Positions 1-5,247 of a stretch of DNA of 5,247 bases are shown piece after piece. The position numbers were made by a program, and so were the translations under genes. This DNA is from Candidatus Woesearchaeota archaeon (GTDB taxonomy: Archaea; Nanobdellota; Nanobdellia; SCGC-AAA011-G17; UBA489). Within the stretch, counting starts at the first letter, position 1. Every line of letters starts with the position of its first letter. Location of the stretch: NCBI GenBank assembly GCA_016177265.1, contig JACOVP010000007.1, positions 1-5,247 on the forward strand, given 5' to 3'. The notes under the pieces were generated by a model. That model did no database searches and was not told the DNA's origin. It saw nothing but the letters and a program-made list of their open reading frames with translations.

Positions 1-31
1 GCTTATTACTTTGCTTATTAATTGGACAAAA

Positions 32-1627
32 ATGGCTTGGGAAAAAGAGGGGTTTAAATTTAAAATTATTTTTATTTTTCTTTTAGCGATTGCTGGTCTG
101 TTGTTTTTTTCTAGCAACATAAATCTCGTTAGCGCTGCTTGTGCAGAACCCTGTATATCAATAACTCCTCAATCTTTTTATTTTACAGCTACTCAAGGGG
201 GAGCAGATCCACCTAAACAATATCTTAAGATCAGTGAGCCAATTATAGGAGGTGTAAGATGGGATTCAACTGTAACAGCTCACTGGCTTAATGTGGTTCC
301 TTCAACCGGAGCTAGTCCTGCTCCTTTCACAATTGTGGATGTTAACGTATACATTGCTGGCCTTGCTATAGGAAATTACACAGGTAATATTTATGTTTGT
401 GATCCAGCATATGTTTCTTCTTGCGACCCAAGTAATCCAGAATTTTATATCGAAGGAGCTTCTGATACAGCAGATGTAGCTTTGACAGTCACTGCACCGC
501 CATCATTTTGCGGAGATGGTACATGCAACGTTGGAGAAAATTCAACTACTTGCTCTCAGGATTGCCAAGCCGTACCAAATTGTGGTAATTTTGTTGTTGA
601 CTCTGGAGAGCAGTGTGATGATGGAAATTTAATTAGCGGAGATGGTTGTTCAAACACGTGTCAGAATGAGTTTTGTGGAGATTCTGTTGTTCAAACTACT
701 CTTGGAGAGCAGTGTGATGATGGAGGCACTGTTTCCGGGGACGGTTGCTCAAGCACATGCCAGACAGAACTTCCACCACCAGCATGTGTATTAAATTCTT
801 CTTCATGGGATATTACACAAACTGTCGAGGGTAATGTTGTTGGCTTTAGGGTAATAACCACAAACTGCGTTGGCCAGACACTTTCTTTTGTGGTCAGGGA
901 AGTAGATGCATTTGACTTTGACGATCCTGTTGTTGTGAATCCTGCAAATGCTGTTGTCGCTAGTGATGGAACAGCTACAGGAACCTGGACTGCAGAATGG
1001 CAACCAGAGGGTGGGCTTGAATCAGACCCTCCTGAATATGTTTTCAGGACAACAGTAGTAGGTACATCAACAGATAAAGACAGTTCCAATCAACTTGAAG
1101 TTTATCAGCAAGCTCCTCTTCTGTGTGCGAACATTGTTACATGTGCAGACTACGGAAACCAAAGTGATTGTGAAAATGATATTTGTACAGTGGCAAACAG
1201 CAGTGTTCCAAGCACAGTCGACTGCAACGATCCCAACACATCCTGCTCTTGCTCGTGGAATGCAACATCATCAAGCTGCGGACCAAGCTTTACAGTCACA
1301 ACAACAAATGTTACTACGAACCAAACATCAAACATTGGAACCTGTTATTATACAGAAAGCACTTCAGACACCTGCGACGACGATGGTTTCCTGACAGTTG
1401 ATTTAAATGCTGTATGGGTCTGGGATCCTGCATGTGATGCTTCCTGCCAGGCAAACAATCAGGCATCTGCAACAGCCTGCCAGTCAACAACAGAAGCTTT
1501 CCAGTGCCCTGCGCAGATACCTCTTCCTTTCTTCGGTTTTTACAACTTGCTGGCTGCGCTTGTTTTGATTGCAGTCATTTACTTGGCAATCAACCTGAGA
1601 AAAAGAAAGGGGAAGAGAAATAGATAG
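32..1627 (+). CDS. Cys-rich exported surface protein: BACON-like domain, two DUF4215-type disulfide repeats, Ig-like domain, C-terminal LPFFG-TM-basic tail
   Basis: Numbered from the ATG at 32, this is a 531-residue exported protein of unknown specific function, probably an envelope or adhesion protein. Residues 1-35 form a signal peptide: a basic start, a hydrophobic core at 12-28, and likely cleavage after Val-Ser-Ala35. Residues 41-154 resemble a BACON/Ig-type beta domain (HWLNVVPSTG, then GLAIGNYTGNIYV). Residues 160-178 are a CGDGxC...C...C module. Two Myxococcus-type disulfide repeats follow (184-210 and 215-243), each with GEQCDDG and SGDGCSxTC. Residues 252-359 are a predicted Ig-like domain containing WTAEW, and 365-492 are Cys-rich with clustered Asn-X-Ser/Thr sequons. 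The end is LPFFG (498-502), a hydrophobic helix (503-522) and a tail with 7 basic residues of 9. The mature part has 32 cysteines, an even number consistent with disulfides. The reading frame is open to the left edge, so a TTG at 11 or an upstream start is possible; no ribosome binding site decides it. Exported architecture is certain, function is not. Confidence 0.9.
   Translation: MAWEKEGFKFKIIFIFLLAIAGLLFFSSNINLVSAACAEPCISITPQSFYFTATQGGADPPKQYLKISEPIIGGVRWDSTVTAHWLNVVPSTGASPAPFTIVDVNVYIAGLAIGNYTGNIYVCDPAYVSSCDPSNPEFYIEGASDTADVALTVTAPPSFCGDGTCNVGENSTTCSQDCQAVPNCGNFVVDSGEQCDDGNLISGDGCSNTCQNEFCGDSVVQTTLGEQCDDGGTVSGDGCSSTCQTELPPPACVLNSSSWDITQTVEGNVVGFRVITTNCVGQTLSFVVREVDAFDFDDPVVVNPANAVVASDGTATGTWTAEWQPEGGLESDPPEYVFRTTVVGTSTDKDSSNQLEVYQQAPLLCANIVTCADYGNQSDCENDICTVANSSVPSTVDCNDPNTSCSCSWNATSSSCGPSFTVTTTNVTTNQTSNIGTCYYTESTSDTCDDDGFLTVDLNAVWVWDPACDASCQANNQASATACQSTTEAFQCPAQIPLPFFGFYNLLAALVLIAVIYLAINLRKRKGKRNR
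604..724 (+). repeat. Two DUF4215 repeat units sharing a perfect 22-bp direct repeat
   Basis: The stretch 604-625 recurs identically at 703-724, a period of 99 bases or 33 codons. Both copies encode the core Gly-Glu-Gln-Cys-Asp-Asp-Gly of the Myxococcus-type disulfide repeat. Flanking codons in the two units have diverged: unit 1 continues GNLISGDGCSNTC and unit 2 continues GGTVSGDGCSSTC. Identity of synonymous positions across 22 bases suggests internal duplication or gene conversion of the module rather than only protein-level selection, but the tract is short. Confidence 0.85.
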
Positions 1628-1643
1628 AGATAATAGGGAACTT

Positions 1644-1661
1644 TAGGTATAAACCTATTTT
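1644..1661 (+). terminator. Possible terminator of the Cys-rich surface protein gene
   Basis: A perfect 5-bp stem (TAGGT 1644-1648, ACCTA 1653-1657) with an ATAA loop is followed directly by TTTT (1658-1661), 17 bases after the stop codon. The stem is weak and AT-containing. Archaeal termination usually depends on T-rich tracts more than on hairpins, and a further T6 run lies at 1685-1690. A transcript end here is plausible but not proven. Confidence 0.35.
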
Positions 1662-1701
1662 AAATCATGCCAGTATATTAACAATTTTTTCAATATTTAC
1701 A

Positions 1702-1714
1702 ACAAATTTATAAA
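1702..1714 (+). promoter_or_regulatory. Archaeal TATA/BRE promoter for the PKD surface protein gene
   Basis: TTTATAAA at 1707-1714 matches the archaeal TATA-box consensus and is preceded by a purine-rich BRE-like ACAAA (1702-1706). Standard spacing of about 25 bases puts the transcription start near 1736, giving a leader of roughly 33 bases that carries a ribosome binding site. A second TATA-like string, TTTTTATAA at about 1726-1733, is an alternative that would give a leader of about 14 bases. This element implies that gene 2 has its own promoter and does not depend on read-through from gene 1. Confidence 0.55.
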
Positions 1715-1756
1715 TCCTTTTCGTCTTTTTATAAGAAGAAAGATAGTCTGAAAAAA

Positions 1757-1760
1757 GAGG
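1757..1760 (+). promoter_or_regulatory. Ribosome binding site (GAGG) for the PKD surface protein
   Basis: GAGG lies 8 bases before the ATG at 1769 and is complementary to the usual archaeal 16S 3' end (CCTCC). The spacing is good and supports this ATG as the start. The residues that follow give a short basic N-region leading straight into a hydrophobic signal sequence. Confidence 0.55.
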
Positions 1761-1768
1761 CCATATTC

Positions 1769-4420
1769 ATGAATCTTAATAAGATTGATTTAAAAAAAAG
1801 TTCATTTGCATTACCAATTTTTGCAATAGCTATTTTTATATTAATACTTTTTATATTTCCCATAATCTCTGCAAGTTTCAGTGTAGGAAATCCAAATCGC
1901 TCGCTGGAAACTGTTTACGGGCCTTCCGGCAACATCACAGGATGGATAAATATCAGTTTTTCTTCAGAGCCATGGAGTTCTGTTTTCATGGACTCCAGAG
2001 GAAATTCTGCAAACCTTTCGGTTGTATTAAAAAATAATGGAGTTTATCGATATTCCTGCAGTCCAATAGATTGCAAGGAAGACTACACCGCAAGCGATGG
2101 AAGCACAACAAAAACAGAGACTTTAAATTTCGGAAATTCTAAAACCTATGGAATAAAGCTAACTGGAAATGTTTTCAGCATAGATTCCTTCGGATTCGTC
2201 CTTGACAGCAATGCTGCGGCTTCATGCACAAACCAGATTGAGGTTGATTTCCTGGATGATTCTGTTCTTGACGCAAGAAATAAGAATTCTCTGGATTCTG
2301 GAAGCTGCATTAATCAGAAGAATTATGGCTGTTTTGATTCTGGACAAACCATGGAAGAATTTACATTTCCCACAGGAACAACCCCCTACTGCGAAAAAGT
2401 CAATCTCTCTAGCTCTCCTGGTTTTTTCATAGGAGGTTGGATAAAAAAGATGAGCGGTTCAAGAACCTTAAAAGCATCAATCTATGACACCGCAGGAGGG
2501 GGAGAGATTGCAAACTGCATACTTCCTAACGGTTCTTCCTCTGGGGGAGAGGTTTCCTGCAACGTGAGTTACTCTGTAACAACACCTAAAGAGCATTATG
2601 TTTGTATCTCTGCCACGAGCGGTTCGGGAGACTACAAAACAAGAGGCTATTCAACAACCAATGGCTGTGGATTTTATGGAACACCTGTTCCCTCGACAAC
2701 TCCTGCAGCTTACCAAATATTTGCGCAGGGAAAACAATTCGGTGCTGTAGGAAGCATGGGGGTAAATAAGTCTGTCAGCAATGGAAGAACCTTTGCAGAA
2801 CTTGCAGAGGAATACCTGACTGAAAAATATGGAACCAAGGACTGCTCTTCTGGGTGTGTGATTCCATTGAGCATAAAGTCAAATTTTAATCAGAATATAA
2901 CAATCAAAAACCTGCAGGTTAACTATCAGAAAGAGAGCGGGATTGTCACAGAGAACAATTTCTATGAAGTGCAGACAACGCCTGCAAAGGTGACTTCTGG
3001 CTTCCAGAGGCTTTATCTGGATGGCTCTGGATTTTCTGTGCCTGCAAATCTGGGCAATTCAACTTTTTCTCTCAGGCTAAATGGCCAGGGCGTTATCTCT
3101 GAAAAAATAGAAGTGAAAGATATTCCTATAATAAAGTCGGTAAGCCCCACAAATGCGGCATCCGCATATCCGACAGAATTCACTGTCAGCGTTACTTCCA
3201 AGTATAACCTAACAGGGTTTTCCTGGGATTTTGGAGACAACAGCCAAGAAATAACAACTCTTGTAAATAAGGCAAGCCACGCATACAATTCTGTAGGAGT
3301 TTACAATTTGATGGTTAGGGTTATAGATCAGAGAGGGCTTAGCGCTTTAAGGGTTTTTATGATAAATGTCAGCTCTCCAAAAGAACTGATAAATTCGAGC
3401 CTCTATGACGCGGAAAAAGATATTTCAAATCTGGAAGAGGAAATTTCAACTTTTCCCCAGTTTTACCAGGATTCTCTGAATTTGGCATTAAATCTTGATT
3501 CTGCCAAACAAAAAGTTGTGTTCCTCAAATCGGCTTACCAAAATGCAACTTCAGAGGCAGAGTACAGTGAGATAGTCGCAGAAATCATTGAATTAAATAT
3601 CCCCGAAGGAATAGCCAAGAGCAAAAGCGCGCAGGACCTGACGTTGTTTTCAGGACCAGATTACGTGAATCTTCCTGTTCTCCAGGAAATAGCTGGAGGA
3701 AATTATAGTTCTGAAAGAGAAGAAGATTATGTCAATGCTGTTTTGTTATGGAAACAGGAAAATTTGGAAACAAAGGTGGATTTCAATGAATTTTCCGGCA
3801 GATATACAGGATATGTAGAGCCCATAACAAGAATTTTTGAAATAAAAGTCGGCGAAAAAAAAGACATACCTTATGACTACTACCTGATTATTCCTGAAAT
3901 GGACGGATTTGCTACAGATGCAGATTACAATACACAATCAGGATACATTTACATCAATATCAAAGAGGACAATTCTGTCTCTTTCTCTACAACAGAGGAT
4001 GTTGATTTCACAAACCTTAATGCATTCATATCTCCTGCAATAAGCAGGCTGGCTGTTGCAGAAGAATCTATTCCTGAAGAAAAGCCAAAGTGGACTGTTT
4101 TTATCCTCGTGGTCTTCTTACTCTTGGTAATTGGCTTTGTGGTATACATAATAATGCAGGAATGGTACAGAAGGAGATACGAAAACTACCTGTTCAAAAA
4201 TAAGAATGACCTTTACAACATGGTGAATTACGTGAACAATGCCAAAAGAAAAGGGCTCAAGAACACCGACATAGAAGAAAATCTGAAAAAAGCGGGATGG
4301 AGTTCTGAGAGAATAAGGTATGTAATGAGAAAATATGCAGGAAGAAGGACAGGGATGCTGGAAATTCCAATAACAAAACTGACGGAAAAAGTCGGAGGAA
4401 AACCGAAGAATCAAAAATGA
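1769..4420 (+). CDS. Large PKD-domain type I membrane surface protein with basic cytoplasmic tail
   Basis: This 883-residue protein is predicted to be anchored in the cytoplasmic membrane with most of its mass outside. Residues 1-35 form a signal peptide (hydrophobic 13-33, likely cleavage after Ile-Ser-Ala35). Residues 36-450 are beta-rich and hold all 12 cysteines (97-363), including CSPIDC at 97-102 and CSSGC at 359-363. A PKD domain spans about 454-535, with the hallmark WDFGD at 486-490 and HAYNSVGVYNLMVRVID at 504-520. Residues 536-615 are probably alpha-helical (DISNLEEEI, then SEAEYSEIVAEIIELNIPEG). A mixed region reaches about 770, then one transmembrane helix (775-796) and an 87-residue basic cytoplasmic tail with an NxxDIxxxLxxxGW motif (about 831-844). 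About 15 Asn-X-Ser/Thr sequons lie in the ectodomain and none in the tail, as expected for a glycoprotein of this topology. PKD domains usually mediate extracellular binding or act as spacers. No enzymatic motif is seen. An S-layer-associated or adhesion role is inference. Confidence 0.92.
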   Translation: MNLNKIDLKKSSFALPIFAIAIFILILFIFPIISASFSVGNPNRSLETVYGPSGNITGWINISFSSEPWSSVFMDSRGNSANLSVVLKNNGVYRYSCSPIDCKEDYTASDGSTTKTETLNFGNSKTYGIKLTGNVFSIDSFGFVLDSNAAASCTNQIEVDFLDDSVLDARNKNSLDSGSCINQKNYGCFDSGQTMEEFTFPTGTTPYCEKVNLSSSPGFFIGGWIKKMSGSRTLKASIYDTAGGGEIANCILPNGSSSGGEVSCNVSYSVTTPKEHYVCISATSGSGDYKTRGYSTTNGCGFYGTPVPSTTPAAYQIFAQGKQFGAVGSMGVNKSVSNGRTFAELAEEYLTEKYGTKDCSSGCVIPLSIKSNFNQNITIKNLQVNYQKESGIVTENNFYEVQTTPAKVTSGFQRLYLDGSGFSVPANLGNSTFSLRLNGQGVISEKIEVKDIPIIKSVSPTNAASAYPTEFTVSVTSKYNLTGFSWDFGDNSQEITTLVNKASHAYNSVGVYNLMVRVIDQRGLSALRVFMINVSSPKELINSSLYDAEKDISNLEEEISTFPQFYQDSLNLALNLDSAKQKVVFLKSAYQNATSEAEYSEIVAEIIELNIPEGIAKSKSAQDLTLFSGPDYVNLPVLQEIAGGNYSSEREEDYVNAVLLWKQENLETKVDFNEFSGRYTGYVEPITRIFEIKVGEKKDIPYDYYLIIPEMDGFATDADYNTQSGYIYINIKEDNSVSFSTTEDVDFTNLNAFISPAISRLAVAEESIPEEKPKWTVFILVVFLLLVIGFVVYIIMQEWYRRRYENYLFKNKNDLYNMVNYVNNAKRKGLKNTDIEENLKKAGWSSERIRYVMRKYAGRRTGMLEIPITKLTEKVGGKPKNQK

Positions 4421-4447
4421 ATCCATTTAAATTAGACACGGCAATCA

Positions 4448-4463
4448 CGGAAAATTTAATAAA
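4448..4463 (+). promoter_or_regulatory. TATA/BRE-like promoter positioned for a leaderless GTPase transcript
   Basis: TTTAATAAA (4455-4463) preceded by CGGAAAA (4448-4454) resembles an archaeal BRE plus TATA box. Its centre lies about 26 bases before the ATG at 4485, exactly where transcription would start, so the mRNA would be leaderless. A weak AAGG lies 5 bases before the ATG. It could serve on transcripts reading through from gene 2, since no T-rich terminator separates the two genes. Confidence 0.45.
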
Positions 4464-4484
4464 CCTTGCAGACAAAAGGCTAAT

Positions 4485-5126
4485 ATGGTTGTAAATGTTT
4501 TTAAGAATTTTTTCAGGAGAGTATTTTCCGGCATTTTCAGGAAAAAAAGAGAGCTTAAACTCGGCTTCTATGGGCCCCCAAATGCAGGAAAAACAAGCCT
4601 GGCCAACAGAATATGCAAGGACTTCACAGGAGAGGAGATAGGAGCAGTAAGCAAGATCCCTCATGAAACCAGGTCTGTCCAGTTCAAAGAGAGGGTAGAG
4701 ATAGACTACAAAGGCAAGAAGATGATGTTTAAAATAATAGACACACCTGGAATAGCCACAAAAATAGACTATGAGGACTTCCTCAAGTACAAGATGAAGA
4801 AGAAAGAGGCAAAGTTAAGGGCAAAGGAAGCCACGCAGGGAGTTGTCGAGAGCATAAAATGGCTCGATGACATGGATGTCGTCGTAATTGTCCTGGATGC
4901 GACAGAGAATCCCTACAACCAGGTGAATCTTACAATAATAGGAAACCTTGTGGCAAGAAAAATTCCTGTCCTGATAGTTGCCAATAAGATTGATCTGAAA
5001 AAAGCCAGCATTAAGAAGATAGAATCCGCATTTCCGGAATATGAAGTCGTTGGCATAAGTGCAAGATACGGAAAAAACCTGGAGGAATTTTATGAATCAA
5101 TTTTTAAACTCGCAAGGAAATCCTAA
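4485..5126 (+). CDS. Archaeal Era-like small GTPase with N-terminal amphipathic helix, no KH domain
   Basis: This 213-residue protein is a TRAFAC-class GTPase with every nucleotide-binding motif present: G1 GPPNAGKTS (30-38), G2 Thr62 within HETR, G3 DTPG (86-89), G4 NKID (167-170) and G5 SAR (192-194). The P-loop Asn33 matches the residue that binds potassium in MnmE/Era-type GTPases, and Ile90 replaces the Ras-type catalytic Gln, as is usual in that class. It closely resembles, from memory, the roughly 210-residue Era-like GTP-binding proteins of Euryarchaeota. It lacks the C-terminal RNA-binding KH domain of bacterial Era, so 16S rRNA binding cannot be assumed. Residues 2-18 form a basic amphipathic helix that may touch the membrane, and a lysine-rich segment at 101-115 follows switch II. 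In euryarchaea such genes are often beside DUF2073 and zinc-ribbon genes; neither is visible here. The ATG follows a TATA element at leaderless spacing. The GTPase assignment is firm, the cellular role unknown. Confidence 0.95.
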   Translation: MVVNVFKNFFRRVFSGIFRKKRELKLGFYGPPNAGKTSLANRICKDFTGEEIGAVSKIPHETRSVQFKERVEIDYKGKKMMFKIIDTPGIATKIDYEDFLKYKMKKKEAKLRAKEATQGVVESIKWLDDMDVVVIVLDATENPYNQVNLTIIGNLVARKIPVLIVANKIDLKKASIKKIESAFPEYEVVGISARYGKNLEEFYESIFKLARKS

Positions 5127-5183
5127 AAAATAAAAAACAGACATAAAAAATATGTTAATAAAAAAGAATGTTATCCAAATAAC
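5125..5183 (-). terminator. Candidate minus-strand terminator (hairpin followed by U tracts)
   Basis: Read on the minus strand, a perfect 5-bp hairpin (GTTAT/ATAAC at 5183-5179 and 5174-5170, loop TTGG) is followed by four T6 runs (plus-strand A6 at 5160-5165, 5145-5150, 5132-5137 and 5125-5130). That is the layout expected for ending a transcript arriving from the right. The plus strand has no T run after the GTPase stop, so this element would not terminate the GTPase. It suggests a convergent minus-strand transcript beyond the window; that is inference. Confidence 0.35.
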
Positions 5184-5206
5184 GGCCGCAGTGATAAATC
5201 GTGATG

Positions 5207-5222
5207 ATATGCATATATAAAA
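5207..5222. promoter_or_regulatory. Palindromic TATA-like element near the right edge
   Basis: ATATGCATAT (5207-5216) is a perfect 10-bp palindrome running into ATATATAAAA, a TATA-like string. On the plus strand it would start transcription near 5242, with any gene beyond the window. On the minus strand TTTTATATATG would start transcription near 5190, just ahead of the hairpin. In sequence this AT-rich, such strings also arise by chance, and direction cannot be settled. Confidence 0.25.
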
Positions 5223-5247
5223 TTGATAAATAACAAAACCTATATAC

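Noticed and set aside
11..34. TTG at 11 as start codon of the Cys-rich gene
   Set aside because: ATG at 32 leaves a compact basic N-region before the hydrophobic core and is the commoner start codon. Since the frame is open to the edge, an upstream start remains possible.
137..145. Possible lipoprotein signal at the Cys following the signal peptide (Ser-Ala-Ala-Cys)
   Set aside because: The -3 position is Ser rather than Leu/Val, the preceding VSA is a good ordinary cleavage site, and a C-terminal membrane anchor already exists.
691..1089. Minus-strand 132-codon open frame inside the Cys-rich gene
   Set aside because: Antisense to coding repeats and an Ig-like domain; its Ser/Thr/Pro-rich content follows from the coding strand and it has no plausible start signal.
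4257..4664. Minus-strand 135-codon open frame across the end of the PKD gene and start of the GTPase gene
   Set aside because: It lies opposite two well-supported genes, has low-complexity Phe/Leu/Ser-rich composition typical of an antisense shadow, and shows no recognisable domain.
5201..5207. GTGATGA, a perfect C-box (RUGAUGA) match suggesting an archaeal C/D-box RNA
   Set aside because: No CTGA D or D' box follows in the remaining 40 bases and no terminal stem is visible. A 7-base match alone is expected by chance, though a D box just past the edge cannot be excluded.

Overview
The window is AT-rich and reads as a piece of an archaeal genome, most likely from a DPANN-type lineage of the Woesearchaeota/Pacearchaeota kind. 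This placement is inference. It rests on the GTPase, which strongly resembles the archaeal Era-like family with its GPPNAGKT P-loop and HETR switch motif; on archaeal TATA/BRE-like promoters; on near-exclusive AGA/AGG arginine codons in the last gene; and on two mosaic, Asn-X-Ser/Thr-rich surface proteins whose modules I associate with those lineages from memory.

Three convincing genes all lie on the + strand. (1) Positions 32-1627 encode a cysteine-rich exported protein: signal peptide, a BACON-like beta domain, a short Cys module, two Myxococcus-type disulfide repeats (DUF4215-like), an Ig-like domain, a Cys-rich and sequon-rich stalk, then an LPFFG + transmembrane + basic-tail C-terminus shaped like a sorting signal. 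(2) Positions 1769-4420 encode an 883-residue type I membrane protein with a large Cys-containing ectodomain, one PKD domain, an alpha-helical segment, one C-terminal transmembrane helix and a basic cytoplasmic helical tail. (3) Positions 4485-5126 encode a small Era-like GTPase without a KH domain, headed by a strongly amphipathic basic helix.

The 141-base gap at 1628-1768 holds a small hairpin with a short T run and a TATA/BRE promoter with a GAGG ribosome binding site for gene 2. The 64-base gap at 4421-4484 holds a TATA/BRE-like element placed so that gene 3 would be transcribed leaderless; a 25-codon ATGA-overlapping reading frame also bridges this gap. The last 121 bases (5127-5247) have no visible gene. 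They contain four A6 runs, a hairpin suited to termination of minus-strand transcription, and a palindromic TATA-like element.

Genes 1 and 2 look like independently expressed cell-envelope glycoproteins. The GTPase is probably cytoplasmic or peripherally membrane-bound, and no functional link to the surface proteins can be shown from sequence. I see no mobile element, CRISPR array, tRNA, rRNA or defence system. The most interesting points are the LPFFG C-terminus of gene 1, the cytoplasmic tail of gene 2 and the amphipathic helix of the GTPase.
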